Shown in pieces: positions 43,058 to 51,075 of a stretch of 64,000 nucleotides of DNA. Made by a program: the position numbers and the translations under genes. The stretch spans positions 434,001 through 498,000 of the forward strand of contig NZ_JACDXU010000001.1 of the NCBI RefSeq assembly GCF_020539485.1, given 5' to 3'. The first letter of the stretch is position 1; each line of letters starts with the position of its first letter. The notes beneath the pieces are model-generated. The model did no database searches. It saw only the letters and a list, made by a program, of their open reading frames with translations, and was not told the origin of the DNA. This stretch comes from Fulverythrobacter ferritrahens (GTDB lineage: Bacteria > Pseudomonadota > Alphaproteobacteria > Sphingomonadales > Sphingomonadaceae).

Positions 43058-43843
43058 ATGATCGACCAGCTCCATTATATCCTCGCGGCTTTCAGCGGCG
43101 TGGCGGTGGGCTTTACCCTGGGCCTTGTCGGCGGGGGCGGATCGATCCTGGCGGTGCCGCTGATGGTCTATGTCGTGGGGGTGAAGAGCCCGCATGTGGC
43201 GATCGGCACCAGTGCGCTGGCCGTGGCTGCAAATGCACTGGCGGGGCTGGCCACCCATGCCCGCAACCATAACGTCAACTGGCGCTGCGGCGGCACTTTC
43301 GCCTTTGCGGGTGTGCTGGGCGCGCTGGCGGGCTCCACCCTGGGCAAGGCAGTTGACGGGCAGAAGCTGCTGTTCCTGTTCGCCCTGCTGATGATCGTGG
43401 TGGCCGTGGCGATGTATCGCGGCCGCGCCGGGGAAGGGCCGGAGAACGTGGCCTGCAATCGTGACAATATGGGCAAGGTGCTGGGCTTCGGTTTTGGCAC
43501 GGGCGCGCTGTCGGGTTTTTTCGGCATTGGGGGCGGCTTTCTGATCGTGCCCGCGCTGGTCGCCTCAACTTCCATGGCGATTTATCGCGCGGTGGGCACA
43601 TCGCTGGTGGCGGTTACCGCCTTCGGGCTGGCGACTGCGGCATCTTATGCCTTTTCAGGACTGGTGGACTGGCCACTGGCGGGGATGTTCATCGGTGGCG
43701 GCATCGTGGGCAGCGTTGCCGGTACTGCGGCTTCCCGCCGCCTGTCGGCGCAGAAGGGGCGCCTCAACACCGTGTTTTCCGCGCTGATCATGGCCGTGGC
43801 GCTCTACATGCTGGTGCGCAGCGCAATGGCCATTCTCGGATGA
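43058..43843 (+). CDS. TauE/SafE-family anion exporter
   Basis: 261 aa with about eight hydrophobic helices and the two internally similar halves of the family (FTLGLVGGGGSILAVPLMVYVVG and GFFGIGGGFLIVPALV). Family members export sulfite, sulfoacetate or related anions. It starts 15 bp after the persulfide dioxygenase gene, the usual blh-tauE arrangement, so sulfite export is the likely role. Confidence 0.88.
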   Translation: MIDQLHYILAAFSGVAVGFTLGLVGGGGSILAVPLMVYVVGVKSPHVAIGTSALAVAANALAGLATHARNHNVNWRCGGTFAFAGVLGALAGSTLGKAVDGQKLLFLFALLMIVVAVAMYRGRAGEGPENVACNRDNMGKVLGFGFGTGALSGFFGIGGGFLIVPALVASTSMAIYRAVGTSLVAVTAFGLATAASYAFSGLVDWPLAGMFIGGGIVGSVAGTAASRRLSAQKGRLNTVFSALIMAVALYMLVRSAMAILG

Positions 43844-43880
43844 CGGGCGTAAAAATAGGAAGTGAAAGGGCTTATCTGCT

Positions 43881-44048
43881 ATGGCCGCGATTGCCGACAA
43901 GGACAAAAAGTGCCGTTCGATAGAGCGGATGATCGCCGAAGGCAGGGGAGTGACCGAAAGCTGCCGCGTATTCGGCCTTTCGGAAAAGACCTTCTACCGA
44001 TGGCGTAGCGAACGCTCCACGGCACAAGTCACGGCGGGAAGGAAGTGA
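43881..44048 (+). CDS. 55-aa HTH protein resembling IS3-type OrfA
   Basis: Begins ATG at 43881 and ends TGA at 44046-44048, two bases before the cydA start; the cydA ribosome-binding site (GGAAGGA) lies inside its last codons. The reading MAAIADKDKKCRSIERMIAE is followed by VTESCRVFGLSEKTFYRWRSE, a helix-turn-helix of the HTH_Tnp_1/IS3 OrfA kind. No orfB, inverted repeats or target duplication are visible, so it looks like a domesticated solo DNA-binding protein rather than an active transposon. Coupled translation with cydA is likely. Function unknown. Confidence 0.65.
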   Translation: MAAIADKDKKCRSIERMIAEGRGVTESCRVFGLSEKTFYRWRSERSTAQVTAGRK

Positions 44049-44050
44049 CG

Positions 44051-45496
44051 ATGTTCGATCAGGCCGATGCGCTGTTGCTCGCGCGTATCCAGTTTGCCTT
44101 CACGGTAAGCTTCCATTTCATCTTCCCTGCATTTTCCATCGGGCTGGCCAGCTATCTGGCGGTGCTGGAAGGGCTCTGGCTCAAGACGGGTAAGGGCGTT
44201 TACCTCGACCTGTTCAAATATTGGCTGAAGATCTTCGCCGTGACCTTCGCCATGGGTGTCGTCTCCGGCATCGTCATGTCCTATCAGTTCGGCACCAATT
44301 GGGCGGAGTTTTCCGACAAGGCCGGGCCGGTAATCGGGCCTTTGCTCGCCTATGAAGTGCTGACCGCCTTCTTCCTCGAGGCTGGTTTCCTGGGCGTGAT
44401 GCTGTTCGGGCTGGAACGTGTGGGCAAGAAGCTGCACTTCCTTGCCACGCTGATGGTGGCGGGCGGCACGGCGGTTTCGGCCTTCTGGATTCTCAGCGTG
44501 AACAGCTGGATGCAGACCCCGGCAGGCTACGAGATGGGCGCGAATGGCCAGTTCCTGCCCGGTGACAGCTGGTGGGCCATCGTCTTCACCGCCAGCTTCC
44601 CCTATCGCCTGGTTCACACGGTGATCGCGGCCTATCTCACCACGGCCTTCGTGGTGGGCGGGGTGGGCGCCTGGCACCTGCTGAAGGACCGCGCCAACCA
44701 GCATGCGCGGACGATGTTCTCCATGGCGATGTGGATGGCCGCTCTGGTAGCCCCGGTGCAGATTTTTGCAGGCGATCTTCACGGCCTCAATACTTTGAAG
44801 CACCAGCCGGCCAAGGTGATGGCGATGGAAGGCCATTATGAGAGCCACCCCGACGGTGCGCCCTTCATCGTGGCGGGCATTCCCAACAGCAAGGAACAGC
44901 GCGTCGATTATGCGATCGAGATTCCAAAGGCTTCCTCGCTGATCCTCAAGCATGATCTCAATGCGCCGCTGGCCGGGCTGGACACGATCCCGCCGGAAAA
45001 TCACCCGCCGGTCGGCCCGGTGTTCTGGGCCTTCCGTGTGATGGTGGGGCTGGGCTTCGCCATGCTGGGGCTGGGCCTGTGGAGCCTCGTCGCCCGCTTG
45101 AGGAAGAGGCTCTATGACTGGCCACTGCTGCACAAGGCGGCGATCGTAATGGCGCCTTCCGGCTTTCTGGCGGTGATCGCGGGGTGGATGGTCACCGAAG
45201 TGGGCCGACAGCCTTTCACGGTCTATGGTCTGTTGCGCACGGCGCAATCTGCCTCGCCGCTGGACGCGCCCGCCGTGGGGGCATCGCTGCTGGCCTTCGT
45301 ATTGGTCTATTTCGCGGTGTTTGGCACGGGTACCTGGTACATCCTGCGGCTGATGCGCGGGGCGCCCAAGGTGCATGAACCGGGCGTAAGGCGGACGGAA
45401 AAAGGCCCGATCCGCACGGCGGGCATCACTCCCGGGCCGGCACGGGCCGTGGGCGGCCCCATCATCGAACAACCCGCGAAGGAGGACGGAGAATGA
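44051..45496 (+). CDS. cydA: Cytochrome bd-type quinol oxidase subunit I (CioA)
   Basis: 481 aa. Haem ligand His22 in the first helix (FTVSFHFIFPAF), a second haem His in FPYRLVHTVIAAY, and VTEVGRQPFTVYG, which defines subunit I. The length and short Q-loop place it in the cyanide-insensitive (CIO) branch. Oxidises quinol and reduces oxygen at the inner membrane without being blocked by sulfide or cyanide. Its place behind sulfide-oxidising genes suggests it keeps respiration running when aa3/cbb3 oxidases are poisoned. Overlaps cydB by 4 bp. Confidence 0.94.
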   Translation: MFDQADALLLARIQFAFTVSFHFIFPAFSIGLASYLAVLEGLWLKTGKGVYLDLFKYWLKIFAVTFAMGVVSGIVMSYQFGTNWAEFSDKAGPVIGPLLAYEVLTAFFLEAGFLGVMLFGLERVGKKLHFLATLMVAGGTAVSAFWILSVNSWMQTPAGYEMGANGQFLPGDSWWAIVFTASFPYRLVHTVIAAYLTTAFVVGGVGAWHLLKDRANQHARTMFSMAMWMAALVAPVQIFAGDLHGLNTLKHQPAKVMAMEGHYESHPDGAPFIVAGIPNSKEQRVDYAIEIPKASSLILKHDLNAPLAGLDTIPPENHPPVGPVFWAFRVMVGLGFAMLGLGLWSLVARLRKRLYDWPLLHKAAIVMAPSGFLAVIAGWMVTEVGRQPFTVYGLLRTAQSASPLDAPAVGASLLAFVLVYFAVFGTGTWYILRLMRGAPKVHEPGVRRTEKGPIRTAGITPGPARAVGGPIIEQPAKEDGE

Positions 45497-46494
45497 GCGT
45501 GGACCTCACAGCCATCTGGGCCTTCATCATCGCCTTCGCCGTGTTCGCCTATGTGGTGATGGACGGGTTCGATCTGGGCATCGGCATCCTCTTCCCCAGC
45601 TTCAAGGTGGGCGAGGAACGCGATCAGGCGATGAATTCCATCGCGCCCGTGTGGGACGGTAACGAAACCTGGCTGGTGCTGGGTGGGGGCGGTCTGCTGG
45701 CCGCCTTCCCGTTGGCCTATGCCATTATCCTTCCGGCCACTTATCCGCTGATCATCGCCATGTTGCTGGGCCTCGTCTTCCGGGGCGTGGCCTTTGAATT
45801 CCGCTGGCGCGATCCCGGCCATCGGCCCTTCTGGGACATGGCCTTCAGCGGCGGTTCACTGGTGGCTGCCCTGTCACAGGGGATGATCCTTGGCGCGATC
45901 CTGCAAGGGATCGAAGTGGACGGCCGCGCCTATGCCGGCAGCTGGTGGGACTGGCTGACGCCTTACACCCTGCTTACCGGCCTTGGCACGGTGGCGGGCT
46001 ATGCCCTGCTGGGCACTACCTGGCTGGTGTGGAAGACCGAAGGCAGCACGCAGGCCCATGCCTACAGGTTGGCCCTGCGCGCCACCCTTGCCACGCTGCT
46101 GCTGCTGGGTGCGGTCAGCCTCTACACCCCACTGCTCGATGCCCGATATTGGGAACGCTGGTTTGCCATGCCCAATGTGCTGTTCGCGGCGCAGGTACCG
46201 CTGCTGACGGCCATTATCGCGGGCTTCCTTCTCTGGGGCCTGAAGAAGAAATGGCAGGCCGCGCCCTTCCTGCTTTCGCTGGGGCTGTTCCTGCTGGGCA
46301 TGGCCGGGCTGGGCGTTTCGATGTGGCCTTTCGTGGTGCCCGATGTGGTGACGATCTGGGATGCGGCCGCACCGCCGCGCAGCCAGGTATTCATGCTGAT
46401 CGGCGTGGGCCTGACCCTGCCGCTCATCCTTGCCTATACCGGCTGGGCCTATTGGGTGTTCCGCGGCAAGGTGGGCAGCGAGGGGTATCACTGA
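45493..46494 (+). CDS. cydB: Cytochrome bd-type quinol oxidase subunit II (CioB)
   Basis: 333 aa, about eight membrane helices, starting with WAFIIAFAVFAYVVMDGFDLGIGILFP and containing PVWDGNETWLVLGGGGLLAAFP, the family signatures. Partner of cydA. Its start (ATGA) overlaps the cydA stop and its stop overlaps the start of the DUF2474 peptide, so all three are translationally coupled. Confidence 0.95.
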   Translation: MSVDLTAIWAFIIAFAVFAYVVMDGFDLGIGILFPSFKVGEERDQAMNSIAPVWDGNETWLVLGGGGLLAAFPLAYAIILPATYPLIIAMLLGLVFRGVAFEFRWRDPGHRPFWDMAFSGGSLVAALSQGMILGAILQGIEVDGRAYAGSWWDWLTPYTLLTGLGTVAGYALLGTTWLVWKTEGSTQAHAYRLALRATLATLLLLGAVSLYTPLLDARYWERWFAMPNVLFAAQVPLLTAIIAGFLLWGLKKKWQAAPFLLSLGLFLLGMAGLGVSMWPFVVPDVVTIWDAAAPPRSQVFMLIGVGLTLPLILAYTGWAYWVFRGKVGSEGYH

Positions 46495-46628
46495 TGTCAG
46501 CTCCTCACATTGAGGCTGACGATACCCCGCTATGGCGCCGCCTCCTGTGGATGGCGGCACTGTGGGTTGGTAGCGTTACTGTGCTGGGTGCGGTGGCCTA
46601 TGGCATCAGGTTGTGGCTGAAGGGGTGA
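46494..46628 (+). CDS. DUF2474 peptide, CydX-like third subunit
   Basis: 44 aa: a short polar N-terminus, TPLWRRLLWMAALW, then one membrane helix (VGSVTVLGAVAYGIRLWL). Matches DUF2474, small proteins found after cydB in CIO-type operons that are thought to act like CydX. Its ATG shares the A of the cydB TGA (46492-46494). Too short for most gene callers. Confidence 0.82.
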   Translation: MSAPHIEADDTPLWRRLLWMAALWVGSVTVLGAVAYGIRLWLKG

Positions 46629-46645
46629 GTCCCTCGTCAACCACC

Positions 46646-46735
46646 CCGTCATGCTGAACTTGTTTCAGGATGACGGAATTAGGTTCCGCTCCGCGCGGCT
46701 TGGCCGCTCGCAATGACAATCGCGGGGATTCTCAA
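46646..46735. repeat. Dispersed palindromic repeat between convergent operons
   Basis: CCGTCAT-G-CTGAA (46646-46658) pairs with TTCAG-G-ATGACGG (46664-46676) around CTTGT. The tail up to 46735 (GCTCGCAATGACAATCG) looks like a second degraded module. A half copy is at 12634. It lies between the converging ends of cydAB and tolC and may help block read-through. Confidence 0.65.
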
Positions 46736-46789
46736 ACCCAAGCGAACCGCCGCCAGCAGGGTGACCCTGCAGAAAGGGGGGAGTGCAGA

Positions 46790-48058
46790 TCACTCCATAC
46801 CGGCGACGGCTCGCAACTGATAAGCGGAGGCGATCAGGCGGCCTTGCGCGCCGGAAAGGGCGGCTTCGGCCTCTATAGCCTCGCGCTGGGCGTCGAGCAG
46901 GGCAAGCTGCGGCTTGGCCCCGGCCTCGACTTCAAGCTTCGTTCCGCGCAGCGCCTCTTTTGCGGCGGTCTGGCGGGCATCGGCGGCGGCCAGCATCAGC
47001 CGCGCGGTTTCATATCCATCATAGGCAGTTATCGCGGCCTGTTCCGTGCGCAGGCGGGCCATGTCGTAATCGGCCTGTGCGGCATCGGTCTGGGAACCGG
47101 CAGCGCGCGCCTTGGCCCCGTTGCGACCGGAGGAGAAGAAGTTCCACTTCACCCGCAGCCCGGCGGAATAGGAATCCGCCTTGTAGCCGGGGAAGAACTG
47201 ATCGCGCACGGCGGCGGCTTCGGCATAGGCGCCTAGCATCGGCAGGGCTTCGCCCTTTGCCATGCGCTCGTTCCCCTCGGCAGCCTCAACCGCCTTTCCG
47301 GCGGCGAGCAACTGGGGATTGCCAGCCAGTGCCATCGCCATTGCCTCGTCCCGCGTGGCGGGGATCGGGGGTGGGGCGGGCAGATCGTCGTCCAGCGCCA
47401 CCGTGTCGAGCCCGGTCAGCGAGCGCAGCGCGGCCATTGCGGCCTTCAGCCGGCCGTCAGCTGCGGCATGGCCCGCATCGGCCTCGGCCAGCCGGGCTCT
47501 TGCCTGCGCCAGATCGGTGGAAGTCGCGGCGCCGACCTTGAACTTGAGTTCGGACTGGCGGAGGACTTCCGCCAGGGAGAGGCGCAGCAGATCGTAACTG
47601 CCCAGCAGGCGCCGGGCGGAAACTGCCTCGGCATAGGCCGCTGCTACTTCCACTCGCAGATTGAGCCGGGTCTGACGGGCTATCAGCTCCGCTGCCTGCG
47701 CCCCGCCGCGGGCCGCATCGATCCCGCCGCCTGTACGCCCGAAAGTGAGCAGCGGCATTTCCGCCGTGACCTGCGCAGTCAGCGGATTGGTGTCATCTGC
47801 GGTCAGGCCGAAGAAGCCTTTGGGGTCGATCCTGCCGAAGCCGATCTGGCCCTGGGCGTTAAGGTCCGGAAGGGTCTGTGCCTTCGCGAAATCGAGCTGG
47901 GCGGCAGCGGCCTGCGCCCGTGCATCCGCCCCCGCAATGGCAGGCGAATGTTCCAGCGCGATCGCTGTAACTTCCTCAAGGGACTGGGCACCGGCCGGGT
48001 GGGGAAGGGGGGAGAGACCCAGTCCGGTGCCCAGAAGCACGAGATGGCGAAGTTTCAT
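46790..48058 (-). CDS. TolC-family outer membrane channel
   Basis: 422 aa from the ATG at 48058. Signal peptide ending at AGAQ, then two OEP repeats rich in Ala/Gln/Glu coiled coil (for example AIALEHSPAIAGADARAQAAAAQLDFAKAQTLP). Forms the outer-membrane duct for a tripartite pump. It is the last gene of sqr-DUF2892-tolC, while the matching adaptor and RND pump are in the divergent operon; the shared promoter region at 49.6 kb would coordinate them. Confidence 0.88.
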   Translation of the reverse strand: MKLRHLVLLGTGLGLSPLPHPAGAQSLEEVTAIALEHSPAIAGADARAQAAAAQLDFAKAQTLPDLNAQGQIGFGRIDPKGFFGLTADDTNPLTAQVTAEMPLLTFGRTGGGIDAARGGAQAAELIARQTRLNLRVEVAAAYAEAVSARRLLGSYDLLRLSLAEVLRQSELKFKVGAATSTDLAQARARLAEADAGHAAADGRLKAAMAALRSLTGLDTVALDDDLPAPPPIPATRDEAMAMALAGNPQLLAAGKAVEAAEGNERMAKGEALPMLGAYAEAAAVRDQFFPGYKADSYSAGLRVKWNFFSSGRNGAKARAAGSQTDAAQADYDMARLRTEQAAITAYDGYETARLMLAAADARQTAAKEALRGTKLEVEAGAKPQLALLDAQREAIEAEAALSGAQGRLIASAYQLRAVAGME

Positions 48059-48078
48059 GGCGCGCCCCGCTCGCAATC

Positions 48079-48282
48079 TCAGTCGAAGGCCGTGCCGCTG
48101 CGCACGCCCAGTTTCCTGAACACCATCGCGGCGGGGCAGAAGCCTGTGAAGCTGGCCTGCAGCATGTTCAGCCCGGCAAAGATGGTCAGCGCGATCCAGT
48201 ATGGATGCACGGTGAGCGACAGGATGGAGCTGATCAGCACAACCAGCCCGGCGAACGCCATTACGGAACGGTCGAGGTTCAT
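48079..48282 (-). CDS. DUF2892 membrane protein (YgaP-like)
   Basis: 67 aa from the ATG at 48282, preceded by AGGAGTG. Two helices (VMAFAGLVVLISSILSLTVHPYWIALTIFAGLNMLQASFTGFCPAAMVFRKLG) and the FTGFCP motif of DUF2892. This domain is often fused to, or adjacent to, rhodanese and SQR genes in sulfur metabolism. Sits between sqr (11 bp) and tolC (20 bp) in one operon. Confidence 0.87.
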   Translation of the reverse strand: MNLDRSVMAFAGLVVLISSILSLTVHPYWIALTIFAGLNMLQASFTGFCPAAMVFRKLGVRSGTAFD

Positions 48283-48293
48283 CGCATCACTCC

Positions 48294-49577
48294 TCAGTCG
48301 AAACGCAGTTTCTTCACGCCCAGCACATGCAGGGCCAGTTTCTCGTAGAAGGGTTCGCTTTCGCCGCTGCGGACCTTGTGCAGGAAGTATTTCTCGAAGC
48401 CGATCTTGGCGAGGTGGACCCATTTGCCCTCGCTCGCCCAGTTCACATTGCGCGGCGGAATTTGCGGCTTGGCCACGAAGGCCACGCCGCTATCACCGAA
48501 ATCGGCCAGGCAGATGGCGTTCCAGGTCGCCTCATGCGTCGGTTCCTTGCCGGCCAGGATTTCCTTCAAATTCTGCGCGATAGCGGTAACCATACTCTCG
48601 ATCATGAAGCCGGTCTTGGGCACACCCACGGGCAGCGGAGTGGGGCCGACCGGCGGGATCGCGATGCACACGCCCAAGCCGAAGATATTGGGATAGGTGG
48701 TGTTGCGCTGATGCTTGTCGGTGATGACGAAGCCGCGCGGGTTGGACACGCCTTCGATCCCCTGCAGCGCTTCCACGCCGCGGAAGGCGGGCAGCATCAT
48801 GGCCCAGCCGAAATCGAGGTCATGCGTCTTCTTGAGCGTGCCGTCTTCGTTCACTTCCTCGACATGGACCTTGCCGTCCTCCACTGAAGTGACCTTGGCG
48901 TTGGTGATCCACTTGATGTGCCGATCGCGCATCTCGCTTTCGAGCAGGCCCTTGGTATCGCCCACCCCATCGAGGCCGAGATGGCCGATATAGGGTTCCG
49001 GGGTGATGAAGGTCATCGGCACGCGGTCGCGGATCTTGCGGCGCTTCAGTTCGGTGTCGAGGATCATCGCCATTTCATAGGCGGGGCCGTAGCAGCTGGC
49101 CCCCTGCACGGCGCCCACCACGATGGGACGAGGATTGGCGCAGAGCTCCTCGAAGCGCGCATGGGCCGCCTTGGCATGGTCGGTAACGCAAATGCTCTGC
49201 GTATGGCCTTCAGGCCCGAAGCCGGGAATTTCGTCAAAGGCCAGTTCCGGCCCGGTAGCGATTACGAGATAGTCATAGGTAACCGAGGAGCCGTCCAGCA
49301 GCTCCACCCGGTTTTCCTTGGGGTGAACCTTGGCTGCGCCCACCGAATTGAAGCCTATGCCATGCTTTTCCATCACGGGGGGGAGGTGGACCCTGATCGA
49401 CTCGGGTTCCCGCCAGCCAACCGCGACCCACGGGTTCGACGGGACGAACCAGTAATTCTCGCCCTTGTTCAACACGGTTATCTGGGCGGATTTTCCAAGA
49501 GTCTGGCGGATTTCATAGGCGGCTATGGTGCCCCCGAGCCCAGCCCCCAGGACGACGATATGCGGTTGGTCAGACAT
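48294..49577 (-). CDS. sqr: Sulfide:quinone oxidoreductase
   Basis: 427 aa from the ATG at 49577 (the frame extends upstream into the promoter palindrome). FAD motif GAGLGG at 11-16. Cysteines at 130, 162 and 356 match the spacing of the three catalytic cysteines of type I SQR (128, 160 and 356 in the Acidithiobacillus enzyme, from memory). Peripheral membrane flavoprotein that oxidises H2S, makes persulfide/polysulfide and reduces ubiquinone. Its products would feed the rhodanese and the persulfide dioxygenase encoded nearby. First gene of sqr-DUF2892-tolC. Confidence 0.91.
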   Translation of the reverse strand: MSDQPHIVVLGAGLGGTIAAYEIRQTLGKSAQITVLNKGENYWFVPSNPWVAVGWREPESIRVHLPPVMEKHGIGFNSVGAAKVHPKENRVELLDGSSVTYDYLVIATGPELAFDEIPGFGPEGHTQSICVTDHAKAAHARFEELCANPRPIVVGAVQGASCYGPAYEMAMILDTELKRRKIRDRVPMTFITPEPYIGHLGLDGVGDTKGLLESEMRDRHIKWITNAKVTSVEDGKVHVEEVNEDGTLKKTHDLDFGWAMMLPAFRGVEALQGIEGVSNPRGFVITDKHQRNTTYPNIFGLGVCIAIPPVGPTPLPVGVPKTGFMIESMVTAIAQNLKEILAGKEPTHEATWNAICLADFGDSGVAFVAKPQIPPRNVNWASEGKWVHLAKIGFEKYFLHKVRSGESEPFYEKLALHVLGVKKLRFD

Positions 49578-49600
49578 CTCAGCGTTCTCCCGTGATGCGC

Positions 49601-49632
49601 TTGCTAATATAACGAAATGCGCATATAAGCAA
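49601..49632. promoter_or_regulatory. Operator-like inverted repeat in the sqr/rhodanese divergent promoter
   Basis: TTGCTAATAT (49601-49610) and ATATAAGCAA (49623-49632) are complementary at 9 of 10 positions around a 12-nt spacer. It lies 24 bp upstream of sqr and 29 bp upstream of the rhodanese gene, so one bound repressor could close both operons. It shares the string GCTAATRT with the right arm of the 42045 palindrome. Confidence 0.6.
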
Positions 49633-49660
49633 TCCATAAATCATCGAAAGGATTCGAATC

Positions 49661-49993
49661 ATGGGCCTGTTCGGCAAATCCAAGCACAAGGAACTCACTC
49701 CGGCGGAGCTGAAGGCGATGCTGGATCGCGGCGAAGTGCAGGTCGTCGACGTGCGCGAGCCTGACGAATTCCAGCAGGGGCACATCCCGGGGGCGCTCAA
49801 CATGCCGCTCTCCAGCTTCTCTCCAGCCAGTCTTCCCGACTCGCCGGGCAAGATCCTTGTGCTCAACTGCCTTGGTGGGAAGCGATCCGGCATTGCGCTC
49901 GATCAATGCGGTACGGCGCAATCGGCGGTGGATACGCATCTTGCAGGCGGATTTGGCGCCTGGGCGCAGGCCGGCCTGCCGGTTGAACGCTGA
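49661..49993 (+). CDS. Rhodanese-domain sulfurtransferase
   Basis: 110 aa single rhodanese module. VVDVREPDEFQQGHIPGALNMPL is the substrate-side signature and Cys70 (VLNCLGGKRSG) is the persulfide-carrying residue. The loop CLGGKR suggests a thiosulfate or persulfide sulfurtransferase. No signal peptide, so cytoplasmic. First gene of rhodanese-adaptor-pump-ArsR, divergent from sqr. Confidence 0.9.
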   Translation: MGLFGKSKHKELTPAELKAMLDRGEVQVVDVREPDEFQQGHIPGALNMPLSSFSPASLPDSPGKILVLNCLGGKRSGIALDQCGTAQSAVDTHLAGGFGAWAQAGLPVER

Positions 49994-50016
49994 AAATCGC
50001 GGCGAGGGGGCCGGAA

Positions 50017-51075
50017 ATGACAGGTAAGACATATCTGCGTCTGGGCATCACAGCGGCTCTTTTGCCACTGGCACTGCCCCTGGCAGGCTGCGGCAGCACG
50101 GAGAACGCGCCTGCCGAAGTGACCAAGGCCGCGGGTGAACGCTATACCGTCCAGCTTGCCGAAACGGGCGACTGGAAGGATGTGAGCGCCGAGGTTTCGA
50201 CCGTCGATCAGGCTCAGGTTCTTGCCCGCATTCCCGGCATTCTCACGGTGCTTTCCGTCAAGGAAGGCGATCTTGTCCGCAAGGGGCAGGTAATCGGGCG
50301 CATCGTCGATAGCCAACTGGGCTATCAGGCGGGCGCCTATGGCGCGCAGGCCGCAGCCGCGCAGGCCCAGGCCGCCGCCGCAAAGGCAGAGCTTGAGCGT
50401 GTCCAGTTCCTCTATGACAATGGTGTCTATGCCAAGGCGCGGCTGGAACAGGCAAGGGCCGTAGCAGACGCCGCGCAGGCACAGGTGAATGCCGCGCGGC
50501 AGCAGCAAGGGGCGGTGAATGCCGTCGCCGGGCAGGGCGCGGTGATCGCGCCGGCTTCTGGCCGGGTGCTGATGGCCGATATTCCTGCAGGAGCCCCCGT
50601 GGCCCCCGGAATGCCCATCGCCACGATCACGGCGGGGGCGACAGTGCTGAAGCTGGAACTGCCGGAAACTCTGGCGGCGCAGGTCCGCCCCGGATCGCGC
50701 GTGCTGGCTCAACTGCCGGGCGCGGAAGGACTTACGGAAGTCACGGGCACCATTACCCGGCTCTATCCCGCCGTAATGGGGGGACAGGTGCGTGCCGATG
50801 TGGAGATTGCCGGGCTGGACGGATCGCTGATCGGCAGGCGCATTTCCGCCAAGGTCGAGGGCGGCAGCCGCAAGGCGCTGCTGGTGCCGGCCGAGTATGT
50901 CACCACGGCCTATGGGCTCGATACGGTGTGGGTCGTAGGCAAGGATGGCAGCGCGGCCAGCGTGCCGGTGCAGACTGCTCCTTCGACCGAGCGGGGCAAG
51001 GTCGAGATACTTTCGGGCCTTTCCGCCGGTGACATTCTCGTGAAGCAGACGGCTACGAAGCAGGTCGCGAAATGA
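50017..51075 (+). CDS. RND pump periplasmic adaptor, lipoprotein
   Basis: 352 aa membrane-fusion protein. Lipobox LAGC at Cys25. Lipoyl/hairpin region from about 60 to 190 (ILTVLSVKEGDLVRKGQVIGRIVDSQ, then Ala/Gln-rich coiled coil), beta-barrel and membrane-proximal domains after that. Connects the RND pump to TolC. Stop overlaps the pump start by 4 bp. Confidence 0.9.
   Translation: MTGKTYLRLGITAALLPLALPLAGCGSTENAPAEVTKAAGERYTVQLAETGDWKDVSAEVSTVDQAQVLARIPGILTVLSVKEGDLVRKGQVIGRIVDSQLGYQAGAYGAQAAAAQAQAAAAKAELERVQFLYDNGVYAKARLEQARAVADAAQAQVNAARQQQGAVNAVAGQGAVIAPASGRVLMADIPAGAPVAPGMPIATITAGATVLKLELPETLAAQVRPGSRVLAQLPGAEGLTEVTGTITRLYPAVMGGQVRADVEIAGLDGSLIGRRISAKVEGGSRKALLVPAEYVTTAYGLDTVWVVGKDGSAASVPVQTAPSTERGKVEILSGLSAGDILVKQTATKQVAK

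Noticed and set aside
43881-44048. An active insertion sequence before cydA
   Set aside because: Only an OrfA-like HTH is present; there is no orfB, terminal inverted repeat or target-site duplication.
43994-45472. A 492-codon open frame antisense to cydA
   Set aside because: Opposite a well-conserved oxidase subunit; composition is rich in His/Gln/Arg, as expected for a shadow frame.
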